64,000 nucleotides of DNA, taken from Acinetobacter bereziniae LMG 1003 = CIP 70.12 (GTDB taxonomy: Bacteria > Pseudomonadota > Gammaproteobacteria > Pseudomonadales > Moraxellaceae). The notes below the pieces were generated by a model that was not told where the DNA came from, ran no database searches, and saw nothing but the letters and a program-made list of their open reading frames with translations. The position numbers and the translations under genes are program-made. Numbering within the stretch: the stretch's first letter is position 1; the number at the start of each line of letters is the position of its first letter. The DNA is taken from contig NZ_KB849756.1 of assembly GCF_000368925.1 (NCBI RefSeq), positions 466,823 through 530,822 on the forward strand, given 5' to 3'. Below are positions 1-9,173 of this stretch, one piece after another.

Positions 1-189
1 GCAATGGAATTGGGTTGTGATGGTGTATTAATGAATACAGCAATTGCTGCTGCACAAAATCCTGTTTTGATGGCTTCAGCAATGAAAAAAGCTGTCGAAG
101 CGGGTCGTGAAGCTTATTTGGCAGGTCGCATGCCACGTAAGCGAATGGCAAATGCAAGTTCACCTGAAACAGGTTATTTCTTTAAATAA
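1..189 (+). CDS. thiG: Thiazole synthase ThiG, C-terminal part (partial)
   Basis: This is the last 62 codons of a gene that begins outside the window, read in frame from base 1. ThiG builds the thiazole phosphate ring of thiamine from deoxyxylulose phosphate, dehydroglycine and ThiS-thiocarboxylate in the cytoplasm. The visible tail has the phosphate-binding end of the TIM barrel (MELGCDGVLMNTAIA), then the AxxPVxMAxAM helix and the AGRM segment usual near the ThiG C-terminus. It ends with a normal TAA. The ATG at base 4 is an internal codon, not a start. The family call is confident, but the N-terminal catalytic lysine cannot be seen. Confidence 0.9.
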   Translation, partial: AMELGCDGVLMNTAIAAAQNPVLMASAMKKAVEAGREAYLAGRMPRKRMANASSPETGYFFK

Positions 190-280
190 CTTCAACCAAA
201 TCGCTTGTTGATGATTCACTCAAAGACTTAGATTGTCTAAAAGGGTTTTTCGAAATTCTTTTAGACTGAAAATATCTTAC

Positions 281-594
281 TAACTGATGTTACGCACTTG
301 ATTTAAATTAAGTAGGTAAAAAAGAAAAAGCTAAATTTACACGACGGAGTCTTACATCCAAAGTTTAAATTTATGGAATAGCCTTCGGCTCAAGGTACTT
401 TTGTTTTGTCAAAAGTACCCAAAACCATTGTCATCCGCAGAACTCGTTCACTATCGTCAAAATATTCAAAGTTTCGCAGAAACTTTACTTATTAGAAGGA
501 GTCCTGCCTCAAGCAATTGCGGATGACGTTTTCGCGTATCCATATTCTTCTAGCTCCAAAATTTAATTTTAGAGTTACTGCGTAACATCAGTTA
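281..594. repeat. MITE-like element with 16-bp terminal inverted repeats
   Basis: Bases 281-296 (TAACTGATGTTACGCA) are the exact reverse complement of 579-594. Inside lie two more perfect inverted repeats: 394-403 with 410-419 (GGTACTTTTG/CAAAAGTACC), and 430-439 with 518-527 (GTCATCCGCA/TGCGGATGAC). No substantial open frame is present. The ends and the 314-bp length suggest a non-autonomous miniature transposable element or a structured extragenic repeat. No clear target-site duplication is visible. It fills nearly all of the gap between thiG and the next gene. Confidence 0.65.
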
Positions 595-623
595 ATAAAC
601 AGTTAATAAATCAATTGAGAAAA

Positions 624-1328
624 ATGATGTTTAAAATAATAAATACATGTCTTTTCATAATGGCTTGTTTACCCGTCATAAGTTTTGCAAATCAATCAAT
701 AGGCGCTCTACAAAAATTTGTACCGCATGATTGGGAAATACTTTCTCAAGCCAAGGGTGATTTGAATCAGGATGGAAAAGAAGATATTGCACTGCTCATC
801 CAACCGAAAAACAAACATCAACACAAACGTAAACTTTTGATATTATTAAAAACGGATCAGCAATTACAACTCAAACTAAGTCAACACATTCCAAAGTGGA
901 CCTACCGTGCAAATGAGCCTTGTGCGGAAGATGCGCTTGATGATTCATCTTTAAACATTAAAAATCAACGTTTGGAATTGTTATTCAATAGTATGTCATC
1001 GTGTAGCAATACCTATGGTTTAATTACCACATATAGTTTTAAACTAAACCAAAATCACTTCCATTTAATTGGCTATGACTCATCTTATCTGGATAAAATT
1101 ACTGGTCAACAAGACGAAATTAGTATTAACTTTTTGACACGTAAAGCCAAACTCAGCACAACTCCAAATATTTTTGCTGAAGTTGAAACGCCACCTAAAG
1201 TGATTTGGAAAACAATCAATTCAGCCAAAAGCCACACTGTGGAAACTGTACCTTGGGAGAATGAAGCGTTAGTTTTCAATTTTAGTGCTCAATTTATTGG
1301 AGAAAAAAATAATGAAAAACAAAATTGA
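624..1328 (+). CDS. Secreted hypothetical protein, first of three tandem paralogues
   Basis: The family is not recognised by name. The product has an N-terminal signal peptide (hydrophobic core ending VISFA) followed by a mature domain of about 210 residues. An early GDLNQDGKEDIAL motif resembles an aspartate-rich calcium-binding or FG-GAP-type loop. Later segments FHLIGYD and INFLTRK recur in the two following genes, so this is a local gene family. The frame is open from a TTG at 615, but ATG at 624 or 627 begins the signal peptide directly. The stop overlaps the start of the next gene by 17 bases, so the two are probably co-transcribed. Function is unknown; export to the periplasm or surface is inferred. 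Confidence 0.7.
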   Translation: MMFKIINTCLFIMACLPVISFANQSIGALQKFVPHDWEILSQAKGDLNQDGKEDIALLIQPKNKHQHKRKLLILLKTDQQLQLKLSQHIPKWTYRANEPCAEDALDDSSLNIKNQRLELLFNSMSSCSNTYGLITTYSFKLNQNHFHLIGYDSSYLDKITGQQDEISINFLTRKAKLSTTPNIFAEVETPPKVIWKTINSAKSHTVETVPWENEALVFNFSAQFIGEKNNEKQN

Positions 1329-2010
1329 TTTAGTTTTATTTTGTGCATTGACGACCTGTTCAACTTTAGCTTGTGCAAACAACACCACACCCTATCAATC
1401 ATTTATTCCTAAAAAATGGAAAGTATTGAGTCAAGCACAAGGTGACTTAAATGGTGATCGGCAAACTGATGTTGCCTTGATTATTGAAAATACTGATCCC
1501 AAAAATATTGTGACCAATGATCGCTTAGGTAACCCTCAACTGAATTTAAACCAACGAAAGCTATTAATTTTACTTAAATCCCCTCAAGGCTATCGTCTTG
1601 CAGCAAGTAATTCCACTTTACCCAGCGAAGGAGACCAAGAATCTCCTTGTCTTGCCGACCCTTTAGGCGAAGGTAATCCACTCACCATCAAAAATGGATT
1701 AGTGCAAATTAATTTACATTATTGGCTCAGTTGTGGTTCATGGTATGTGAGCAATCATGTTTTTACTTTCCGCTACCAAAATCAATCTTTTCAGCTGATT
1801 GGATATGATGTTAAAGACTTCCATCGTCCGTCTGGTGAAACCAATGCAAAAAGTATCAATTTTTTAACAGGAAAAATCAAAAAAACTACGGGTGGCAATG
1901 GCTTTGAAGATCAAAAACAAACTGCCCAAGTATCATGGTCAAAGTTAAAACAAAAATATGCACTCACACTGGAACGAATTGACTTTAAAAACTATGGAGA
2001 ATATGAATAA
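1312..2010 (+). CDS. Secreted hypothetical protein, second tandem paralogue
   Basis: It shares the architecture of its neighbours: signal peptide, KKWKVLSQAQGDLNGD motif with an aspartate-rich loop near the mature N-terminus, a NQRKLLILLK strand, and the FQLIGYD and SINFLTGK segments. It differs from the first copy by an insertion after the loop (IENTDPKNIV) that the third copy also has, so copies 2 and 3 are closer to each other. The ATG at 1312 follows a GGAG at about 1299; the frame is open upstream to a GTG at 1285, which would put extra residues before the signal peptide. Function is unknown. Confidence 0.7.
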   Translation: MKNKIDLVLFCALTTCSTLACANNTTPYQSFIPKKWKVLSQAQGDLNGDRQTDVALIIENTDPKNIVTNDRLGNPQLNLNQRKLLILLKSPQGYRLAASNSTLPSEGDQESPCLADPLGEGNPLTIKNGLVQINLHYWLSCGSWYVSNHVFTFRYQNQSFQLIGYDVKDFHRPSGETNAKSINFLTGKIKKTTGGNGFEDQKQTAQVSWSKLKQKYALTLERIDFKNYGEYE

Positions 2011-2100
2011 AAACGTTTTAAACTTGATCAAGCCGACATTAAATGAATGATAAAAACAAATTCATTATAGGTTTAATAAAAATTATATGGGATCAAAACA

Positions 2101-2811
2101 ATGTATCGTAAAAATTTATTCTGTCTATTTTTTGCGCTCGCAAACTGCTCAAGCTTGGTTATGGCAGATATTGGTGAAACTACTGGACTTGAAACGTATA
2201 TTCCAAAAGGTTGGAAAATACTAGGTAAAGCTGAAGGTGATTTAAATGGTGATCAACAACCCGATCTTGCTTTGATTATTGAAAATACTGACCCCAAAAA
2301 TATTGTTCATCATGACTCATATGATAAAAATTCAGAAAATCAAAGACTGAACCTAAATGAACGAAAATTACTGGTTTTATTTAAAGATGATCAAACTTAC
2401 CATCAAATCGCCAGTAACGATTCACTGCCAAGGGAAAACAGCAATGAAAAGAAATGCCTAATTGACCCTCTGATCGTAGACCACTCCCCCATTATCCAGA
2501 ATGGATTACTCAAAATCTCTCTAAATTTTGGGTTTCGTTGTGAGTCATGGGAGGTTTTTAATAATTTATATAGCTTCCGTTATCAAAACCAAGCATTTTA
2601 TCTAATTGGCTACGATTTACATTACTTTGATCGACCATCAGGCAATAGTCGTAGTGAAAGTACTGATTTTTTAACCAGAAAATTCAAACAGAGCTTAAGC
2701 ACTCCTGAGCTTGACCTTAAACGTTCACCACAAATATCACAGTCAAAATTAAACAAAGCACCTTTACTCAAATTGGAGCAGATCAACTTTGCGCTTTATG
2801 TTCACCGTTAG
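2101..2811 (+). CDS. Secreted hypothetical protein, third tandem paralogue
   Basis: This is the third copy of the family, with a signal peptide ending near VMADI, the PKGWKILGKAEGDLNGD motif, IENTDPKNIV, a NERKLLVLFK strand, and YLIGYD and TDFLTRK segments. A 90-base gap without a clear terminator separates it from copy 2. Cysteines in the central region (KKCLIDP, FRCESW) are kept across the paralogues and may form a periplasmic disulfide. The aspartate-rich GDLNGD loop could bind calcium, but no structural class can be assigned from the sequence alone. Confidence 0.7.
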   Translation: MYRKNLFCLFFALANCSSLVMADIGETTGLETYIPKGWKILGKAEGDLNGDQQPDLALIIENTDPKNIVHHDSYDKNSENQRLNLNERKLLVLFKDDQTYHQIASNDSLPRENSNEKKCLIDPLIVDHSPIIQNGLLKISLNFGFRCESWEVFNNLYSFRYQNQAFYLIGYDLHYFDRPSGNSRSESTDFLTRKFKQSLSTPELDLKRSPQISQSKLNKAPLLKLEQINFALYVHR

Positions 2812-2853
2812 CCTCTCCTAAAGGGAGAAGCAACAGTTTGAAGAAAAGCAGTA

Positions 2854-3168
2854 TTAGAACCCGTGCTCTAAAATACGGATTTTAACTTCAGCCACATGGT
2901 CTTTGACTGCAAGCTGATATGCTTGCATATGCTCTGTTTGTAAGTGAGCATTAAGATGCTCAATACTTTCCCATTTTTCAAGCATGACAATCAAATCAGC
3001 ATCCTGAGTTTGATAATTCACATCGACATTGGCATCAACTAAAAGCTGATAGCCATGACAGCCCTGTTCTTGCAGTACTGTTGGCGTGATTTTCCTAAAG
3101 GCTTGAATAATCTGTTGTTTATGTATGCCATTCGGATGAGCATAAATTTCAGCAATAATTGTTAACAT
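2854..3168 (-). CDS. Antibiotic-biosynthesis-monooxygenase-type protein (YgiN-like)
   Basis: The 104-residue product has the ABM ferredoxin-like dimer fold: MLTIIAEIYA first strand, a GCHGYQLLVD strand, and a MLEKWESIEHLNAHL motif with the W-x-s-x-x-x-l-x-x-H pattern of this family. YgiN of E. coli is a quinol monooxygenase encoded beside mdaB. Here too the gene directly follows an mdaB-like gene on the same strand, 44 bases downstream. The likely role is quinone/quinol redox cycling in the cytoplasm. The family is confident; the exact substrate is inferred from context. Confidence 0.8.
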   Translation of the reverse strand: MLTIIAEIYAHPNGIHKQQIIQAFRKITPTVLQEQGCHGYQLLVDANVDVNYQTQDADLIVMLEKWESIEHLNAHLQTEHMQAYQLAVKDHVAEVKIRILEHGF

Positions 3169-3212
3169 TTTATCTTTCTCGGCATTGTCAATGGGCTATT
3201 AATTTGCATTAC

Positions 3213-3794
3213 TTAAGCAAAAAGGCGATTCAAATGATCACGATATTGCTGCTCATATTGTTCAACGTGAGGTGCTTTAATGACATCATTCACAATAAAC
3301 GTATCCAAACTTTGCATACCTAAAAATTGATTGGCTTTATGAAAAGGTAAATAAACACCATCTACCCCCACGCCATGAAAGAATTGTTCTGGGTCATCAA
3401 ATGCATCTATAGGTGCATTCCATGTCAGTGACAACATATACTTTTTGTCATGAATTAAGCCGCCGGAACCATACTTTTTAGCAGCATCAGAACGAGTTCG
3501 ACCATCATTGGCATATAAGCTTCCATGACCAGTGGTAAATACATCATCAATATACTTTTTCATTGTCCACGGTGCACCCATCCACCATCCTGGCATTTGA
3601 TAAATCACGGTATCTGCCCAAAGGTATTTTTCTACTTCTTCCTGAGCATCATAAGATGAATCTGTACGAGTGATTTTAATGCTATGCCCTAAATCAGATA
3701 ATACGTGTTCAGCTAAAGTGGTCAAGGTATCGTTTAATTCACCATTTGAATGTGCAAACTGTTTTGCGCCATTTACAATCAAAATATTACTCAT
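3213..3794 (-). CDS. mdaB: NAD(P)H:quinone oxidoreductase, MdaB family
   Basis: This 193-residue protein has the flavodoxin-like fold of NQO/MdaB proteins. It starts with strand ILIVNGAK and carries the MPGWWMGAPWTMKKYIDDVF segment typical of MdaB, plus the LSLTWNAP and FHGVGVDGVYLPFHK regions near the active site. MdaB reduces quinones by two electrons using FAD and NAD(P)H, avoiding semiquinone radicals. The start ATG follows an upstream GGTGAG. The YgiN-like gene lies just downstream, reproducing the mdaB-ygiN pair known in E. coli, so a two-gene operon is likely. Confidence 0.85.
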   Translation of the reverse strand: MSNILIVNGAKQFAHSNGELNDTLTTLAEHVLSDLGHSIKITRTDSSYDAQEEVEKYLWADTVIYQMPGWWMGAPWTMKKYIDDVFTTGHGSLYANDGRTRSDAAKKYGSGGLIHDKKYMLSLTWNAPIDAFDDPEQFFHGVGVDGVYLPFHKANQFLGMQSLDTFIVNDVIKAPHVEQYEQQYRDHLNRLFA

Positions 3795-3963
3795 TGCTCA
3801 CCTGTGTCTCAGCTATGTATTAAGTTTATGGCGCCACTATAGTGAGAATTTTTATCGCAAAAAATGCAAAAATAAGCAAAATATTATTGACTAAAAATCA
3901 ACAATTATGATTAACACATGATTTAAAGTACTGATCGAAATGCAATGGCAATTAATCATGCAT

Positions 3964-3987
3964 AAAAAAACACCCGAAGGTGTTTTT
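3964..3987 (-). terminator. Rho-independent terminator of the glutathione S-transferase gene
   Basis: Stem AAAACACC (3967-3974), loop CGAA, stem GGTGTTTT (3979-3986). The A-rich left arm gives a T-run on the minus strand, just after the stop of the gene at 4003. It could also act in the other direction. Confidence 0.75.
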
Positions 3988-4002
3988 AAAATGATCAGCA
4001 CA

Positions 4003-4614
4003 TCAAGGAATCAGCCCTTCATCACGCATTGCAATTTGCACAGATTGGCGTTCAGCCACTTTATTGCGTAAAGCTACAATATTGGTAAACGGCGTTAAAT
4101 CATGTTGAATATAATTCGACCAGTTGGTTAGCACGAATAAATATGCATCTGCTGGACCAAAACGGTCGTTAACCAAATAATCGTATTCTGATTCTGCCAA
4201 ATAATCATCAATATATTTCAACATTTTATCTAATGTAGCATAGCCACGCACTTTCTCATCTTCTGTTATTGCTGGATCAAAAAATACAGCATATTCATCA
4301 TGTAGTTCTGAGTTTAAATAACCTAGCCATTCCAATACTTTGGCACGTCCCAAACCAGATGGTGGGATCAAATCTTGTTTTGGATCATGTTGAGCGATAA
4401 AAGGAAGAACCGCGACATTCTCAGTCAAAATCAAACCTGGATTAATTTCTAAAGCGGGGACATAGCCTTTTGGATTAATTTCGTAATAATCAGCACCCTT
4501 TTCTGTCTTATGCGTTTTTAAATCAACACGTTCCAGATCAAAATCAACATTAATTTCATTCAATAGAATATGAGCAGCTAAAGAACATGCACCTGGTGAA
4601 TAATATAACTTCAT
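4003..4614 (-). CDS. Glutathione S-transferase (GstA-like)
   Basis: The 203-residue protein opens with MKLYYSPGACSLAAHI, the thioredoxin-like start of beta-class bacterial glutathione S-transferases, with Cys10 at the position of the catalytic cysteine. A GYVPALEI segment carries the cis-proline and LTENVAVLPFIA completes the glutathione site; an all-helical C-terminal domain follows. These enzymes conjugate glutathione to electrophiles or reduce mixed disulfides in the cytoplasm. It is a monocistronic gene. The family call is firm; the substrate is unknown. Confidence 0.88.
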   Translation of the reverse strand: MKLYYSPGACSLAAHILLNEINVDFDLERVDLKTHKTEKGADYYEINPKGYVPALEINPGLILTENVAVLPFIAQHDPKQDLIPPSGLGRAKVLEWLGYLNSELHDEYAVFFDPAITEDEKVRGYATLDKMLKYIDDYLAESEYDYLVNDRFGPADAYLFVLTNWSNYIQHDLTPFTNIVALRNKVAERQSVQIAMRDEGLIP

Positions 4615-4830
4615 ATCTAATCCTTGTTATATGACTGTTTAAGTTGTAAATGGCTTCATCGGTAATTTCAAGTTAAGAAACATAGAAATTTGCAAATCAG
4701 CTTAAATTTATAAAACTGCTACAACTTGAATATTCAGCAAAACGAAGACTTTTTCAAGTCAAACTTAGCTGCATTTTCACTAAAAGATGTTTTAACATAC
4801 GCATCTTTAAAGAATGATGAAAGGTTTGTA

Positions 4831-6297
4831 GTGATTAGTCTGAAAAAAGCAGAATGGTTTTCCAATATTCGTACAGATGTACTCGCTGGATTAGTCGTTG
4901 GCTTAGCACTTATTCCTGAATCTATTGCATTTTCTGCAATTGCGGGTGTTGACCCTCAAGTCGGGCTTTATGCTTCATTTTGTATTGCTGTGACCATAGC
5001 TTTTTTTGGTGGTCGCACAGCCATGATTTCCGCTGCTACAGGCGCTATGGCATTGCTTATGGTGACTTTGGTCAAAGATCATGGTCTACAATATTTATTT
5101 GCTACCACAATCTTAACAGGCATTATTCAAATCCTCGCGGGCTATTTCAAAGTCGCAAAATTACTGCGTTTTGTTTCTCAATCTGTGGTGTATGGATTTG
5201 TGAATGCATTAGCAATTTTAATTTTTGTCGCACAAATTCCCGAATTGCAACGAATGGATTTGACCGCCTATCTATTTGTTGGATTAGGACTTCTTGTTGT
5301 CTATTTATTTCCATATATTCCAAAAATTGGCAGACTGATTCCCTCACCTTTGGTATGTATCATTGTACTTAGTCTGGTCGCAATGCTGTTCAACACAGAT
5401 ATGCGTACTGTGAGTGATTTAGGCAAATTTCCCGATACATTGCCTATTTTTCTTATTCCTGAAATACCGCTTAACCTTGATACTTTAAAAATCATTTTTC
5501 CTTATGCAGTTACATTGGCAACTGTAGGTTTACTTGAAACCATGATGACGACCACAATTGTCAATGAAGTCACGCAAACTGAAGGCGATCGTCATAAAGA
5601 ATGTCGTGGTCAAGGTATTGCCAATATCGCCAGTGGATTTATGGGTGGTATGGCAGGTTGTGCAATGATTGGACAATCGATTATCAATGTTTCTTCAGGT
5701 GCACGTACACGTTTGTCAACGCTGGTCGCTGGAGTATTTTTACTGTGTTTAGTGGTCTTTTTAAAAGATTGGTTGGCATATATTCCAATGGCTGCTTTGG
5801 TAGCAATTATGATTATGGTGGCATTCACAACTTTTAATTGGGATTCGCTCAAAAACTTTTCCAAACATCCTAAACAAAGTAATACAGTCATGCTCACAGT
5901 GGTTGTTATTGTATTGATGACCCACAACTTAGCTTTGGGTGTATTGGTTGGCGTTCTATTATCTGCACTGTTCTTGGTAAATAAACTTGAAAGCGGAGTC
6001 AGTGTTCGTTCTGAATTATCCGAAGACCAAAGCCGTCACTATTATGTTTATGGTCAGATTTTCTTTAGCAGTGCCGAAAAGTTTTTTCAATTTTTTGATT
6101 TTCATGAAACAACAGAAAAAGTCACTATTGATTTAACTCATGCGCATATTTGGGATATCACCTCGGTCAATATGTTAAAGCAGGTACAAAATAAATTTCT
6201 ACAGAATAATGTTCAAGTTGAAGTGATCGGTATGAATGAAGCAAGCCGTACGCTTGTAGATCAATTTAGTTCATCAACAGCAAGCGCTACTTCATGA
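4831..6297 (+). CDS. SulP-family anion transporter with C-terminal STAS domain
   Basis: This is an inner-membrane SLC26/SulP transporter that probably carries sulfate, bicarbonate or another anion. The first membrane region has the hallmark DVLAGLVVGLALIPESIAFS, then many hydrophobic segments, and a cytoplasmic STAS domain at the C-terminus (KVTIDLTHAHIWDITSV, near the usual regulatory serine). The frame is open from a TTG at 4726 with no ATG in the N-terminal region. GTG at 4831 has an AAAGG six bases upstream and starts shortly before the SulP domain, so it is preferred; the TTG would add 35 residues. A two-component pair follows about 240 bases downstream, but a regulatory link is only a guess. 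Confidence 0.88.
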   Translation: MISLKKAEWFSNIRTDVLAGLVVGLALIPESIAFSAIAGVDPQVGLYASFCIAVTIAFFGGRTAMISAATGAMALLMVTLVKDHGLQYLFATTILTGIIQILAGYFKVAKLLRFVSQSVVYGFVNALAILIFVAQIPELQRMDLTAYLFVGLGLLVVYLFPYIPKIGRLIPSPLVCIIVLSLVAMLFNTDMRTVSDLGKFPDTLPIFLIPEIPLNLDTLKIIFPYAVTLATVGLLETMMTTTIVNEVTQTEGDRHKECRGQGIANIASGFMGGMAGCAMIGQSIINVSSGARTRLSTLVAGVFLLCLVVFLKDWLAYIPMAALVAIMIMVAFTTFNWDSLKNFSKHPKQSNTVMLTVVVIVLMTHNLALGVLVGVLLSALFLVNKLESGVSVRSELSEDQSRHYYVYGQIFFSSAEKFFQFFDFHETTEKVTIDLTHAHIWDITSVNMLKQVQNKFLQNNVQVEVIGMNEASRTLVDQFSSSTASATS

Positions 6298-6538
6298 TTT
6301 GAGAAATGTTATAAAGCATGTGGTGTACTTTTACTGCGAGTGAACTGCATGTTTAAAATTTAAACGGCATCAACTTAGGTTGTATGCTGTTTGCTTTCCG
6401 TAGACACCCTCCAAAAAACTATAATTTCCATGTTCTAAATCATGTTTAAATCGTAAAAATACCTATTATCAGGTATAGCGAAGTATCTAAATATCTGAAA
6501 AACTAGATACATTAAGCATCAATGAGCTTTTTCACATC

Positions 6539-7231
6539 ATGAACAATGAGTTAAGTTTACCTGTACCTGTCATCATAGTAGAGGATGAACCGCTTATACA
6601 AAAAAGGCTATCAGATATATTGGTGAATATTGGCTATTCAACATCAGACTTAGCTTTTGCCCAAAGTTTAGCGCAAGCCAAAGAATTACTTGAAACACAA
6701 TCTGCATCTTTTGCCTTGGTTGACTTAGGTCTCCCTGACGGAAATGGGATTGAGTTTATTGAAATTTTAAAGAACTATGATCCGACCATTACGGTTTTAG
6801 TAATCTCGGCGTGGAGTACTGAAGATGCGATTCTCAACGCATTAAGTGCTGGTGCAACAGGGTATGTACTTAAAGAACGTGATGATATTGAAGTCGCACT
6901 TTCAATTAAAAGTGTCTTACGTGGCGGTGCGCCTATAGATCCATTTATCGCGCAAAAAATTTTAAAACAATTACACTTCAATGAAAAAAATAATGGAAAT
7001 AAACCGATAAATAGCCAAAAATCGATTGAAAATGAGAGTATTTTATCAAAAAGAGAACTTGGAATTTTAGAGCTGGTGTCACAGGGTTTAAGCAATAAGG
7101 AAATTGCAGATCAACTCAATTTATCTCGCTATACCGTTGAATCTCATATTAAACATATTTACCGGAAACTTGCGGTATGCAACAGAGCCAAAGCCATCGA
7201 TACAGCACGCAACATGGGCTTACTCGATTAA
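6539..7231 (+). CDS. LuxR/NarL-type response regulator
   Basis: The 230-residue protein has a receiver domain (residues 10-125) with acidic pair Glu15/Asp16, phosphoacceptor Asp62 in ALVDLGLPDG and the conserved Lys112. A linker is followed by a LuxR-type helix-turn-helix at about 170-225 (SKRELGILELV, GLSNKEIADQL, YTVESHIKHIYRKL). It is expected to bind DNA when phosphorylated by its partner. The histidine kinase gene begins inside its 3' end, overlapping by 55 bases, which implies translational coupling. Target genes are unknown; the SulP gene upstream is one candidate. Confidence 0.9.
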   Translation: MNNELSLPVPVIIVEDEPLIQKRLSDILVNIGYSTSDLAFAQSLAQAKELLETQSASFALVDLGLPDGNGIEFIEILKNYDPTITVLVISAWSTEDAILNALSAGATGYVLKERDDIEVALSIKSVLRGGAPIDPFIAQKILKQLHFNEKNNGNKPINSQKSIENESILSKRELGILELVSQGLSNKEIADQLNLSRYTVESHIKHIYRKLAVCNRAKAIDTARNMGLLD

Positions 7232-9120
7232 CTCTCAATATTATTGGTTTTCTGTATTTGCTTTTCGCTATGTTGCAAAATGCATCTTTTGCTCAAGCAA
7301 ATCTCTTAAATCAACATCTTGAAGCAAATAGCAGCTGTCATTTTGAAATTCTTAATATAGAGGTTGCACAAGCGACGGCGAATCAACCAGAACATGCTCC
7401 TCAATCTGGCTGGGAGCGTGTTCAATTACCTGATGACTGGGAAAAGCGTTGGGCTCACTATACGGGTAGCGCATGGTATAAAATTCAATGGCGTTACCAA
7501 TGTAATCAAGACCATCAAGCCGTTGCACTTTTGATAGAACGTATTAATTTAGCTGGTGCAATTTATAGCAATAATGAATTGTTATGGAAAGATAAGTCTC
7601 TCGTTGAACCATTATCAAGAAGTTGGAACATGCCAAGATATTGGGTTCTTCCGTCTTCCTCTGTTCAAAATAAGCAAAATGAAATTTTAGTCCGTGTTGT
7701 TGGTGTTTCATCACAACATTCTGGCTTAGGCAAAATTCGATTTGGGCGTGCAGAAGATATTATCAATCAAAATGATCAACTGATTTTCGAACGACGTACT
7801 TTATTTCTTATCAATATTATCATCAGCTTTGTTCTAGGAACCATTGGCTTTACGATTTGGTTGTTTCGGCGTGAAGAAAAAGCGTTTGGATGGTTTGGCT
7901 TAACCTCATTTTTCTGGGTGTTATTTGCGTATAACATTATATCCACCGTACCCCTTCCATTTACAGATACTTTATTCACAGCTCGACTGAATTTAGTCTT
8001 TTTAGTGGGTTATGTATATTGTCTATGTTTATTTGCATGGCGCTTTGCACTTCAACAATACACTTATCTTGAACGTTCGCTTTTCGCAAGCTTCATGATT
8101 TGCATCATAGCATTACTCTTTACGCCTAACGCATATTTGACCAAAAGCTTACTGATTACATTTCTTTATGCAGGTCTGGTGTTTATTTTTAACTGCATGC
8201 TGTTTCAATGGATTGCTTTTAAAAAACCCAAAGTCGACATTTTACTTTTAGCCTTTATTTTTCTAATTTACTTGGTGATTATTGTTCATGACCTCTACAT
8301 CATGCTCCATCATGATGATCAGGAGCTCTATTGGACGCCATTTACAGCACCAATCACGAGTTTGGCAATTTCTTTTATTCTCGCTTATCGAATTTCACAA
8401 AACGTTTCTCGAATTGAAAAGTTCAATCAAACGCTTGAAGAAACAGTTGAGACAGTTACTTTTGATTTAGAACAGTCTTTAGAGAAAAAGCACCAACTGC
8501 AAATCGATAATATGCGTTTACAAGAACGCTTGAACTTGTCTCATGAATTGCATGATGGGCTGGGTGGTTCAATTGTACGTTCAATGATTTTACTCGAGCA
8601 TAGTGAACATATCGAAAAACAACAAGTGCTCTCCATGTTTAAACTTTTACGGAATGATCTCCGACAAGTGATTGACTCAGGTACAAGTTTAGGTGAAAAA
8701 GTTCCTGAAAATCCAATCATGTGGGCTGCACCTTTAAGACATCGATTTATTCAACTTTTCGAAGAAATGGAAATTGAATCGACATGGGTATTTGCTGAAA
8801 ATTGGCTACTCAAACCACCACCTTTGATTTGTTTAACCTTGTCGCGTGTAGCGGAAGAAGCTTTGACCAATATTATAAAACATAGTCAAGCTTCAGATGT
8901 CGAGGTCGCCCTAGTTGAAAATGAACGCCAGCAATTGATTTTAACCATTCAAGACAATGGCATCGGATTTGAAGTAGATCAGGTCCAGTCAGGGCTACAT
9001 GTTGGCTTACAAAGCATGCAGGTTCGGGTCAAACGAATTGGAGGGAGTTTTGAAATACATTCACAGCAAGGATTTACACTCATCCGTGCTATCTTGCCCT
9101 TAAAAGATAAAAATGACTGA
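7177..9120 (+). CDS. Membrane sensor histidine kinase, 7TM-DISM/HisKA_3 type
   Basis: The 647-residue kinase has a signal-like N-terminus, an extracytoplasmic beta-rich domain (about 50-200) and a block of seven or so membrane segments (about 205-405). A coiled-coil linker leads to a NarX-like dimerisation domain (SHELHDGLGG, phospho-His459 by this start) and a GHKL ATPase with N-box EEALTNIIKH (Asn565) and DNGIGF. This layout matches 7TMR-DISM receptors sensing an external ligand. The start at 7177 lies within the response-regulator gene; a later start would still keep the hydrophobic leader. Together they form a two-component system of unknown signal. Confidence 0.87.
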   Translation: MQQSQSHRYSTQHGLTRLTLNIIGFLYLLFAMLQNASFAQANLLNQHLEANSSCHFEILNIEVAQATANQPEHAPQSGWERVQLPDDWEKRWAHYTGSAWYKIQWRYQCNQDHQAVALLIERINLAGAIYSNNELLWKDKSLVEPLSRSWNMPRYWVLPSSSVQNKQNEILVRVVGVSSQHSGLGKIRFGRAEDIINQNDQLIFERRTLFLINIIISFVLGTIGFTIWLFRREEKAFGWFGLTSFFWVLFAYNIISTVPLPFTDTLFTARLNLVFLVGYVYCLCLFAWRFALQQYTYLERSLFASFMICIIALLFTPNAYLTKSLLITFLYAGLVFIFNCMLFQWIAFKKPKVDILLLAFIFLIYLVIIVHDLYIMLHHDDQELYWTPFTAPITSLAISFILAYRISQNVSRIEKFNQTLEETVETVTFDLEQSLEKKHQLQIDNMRLQERLNLSHELHDGLGGSIVRSMILLEHSEHIEKQQVLSMFKLLRNDLRQVIDSGTSLGEKVPENPIMWAAPLRHRFIQLFEEMEIESTWVFAENWLLKPPPLICLTLSRVAEEALTNIIKHSQASDVEVALVENERQQLILTIQDNGIGFEVDQVQSGLHVGLQSMQVRVKRIGGSFEIHSQQGFTLIRAILPLKDKND

Positions 9121-9128
9121 ATTTAAAA

Positions 9129-9154
9129 AGAGAAACTAGATCTCTAGTTTCTCT
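9129..9154. terminator. Bidirectional terminator between kinase and nuclease genes
   Basis: AGAGAAACTAGA (9129-9140) pairs perfectly with TCTAGTTTCTCT (9143-9154). It sits between two convergent genes, ten bases after the kinase stop and twenty before the nuclease stop, so it can end both transcripts. T-tracts on either side are short. Confidence 0.65.
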
Positions 9155-9173
9155 TGGTTTGGACTGTTCAAGT

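Noticed and set aside
4726..4830. TTG start for the SulP gene giving 35 extra residues
   Set aside because: GTG at 4831 has an AAAGG six bases upstream and starts close to the SulP domain; the upstream segment is less convincing, though not excluded.
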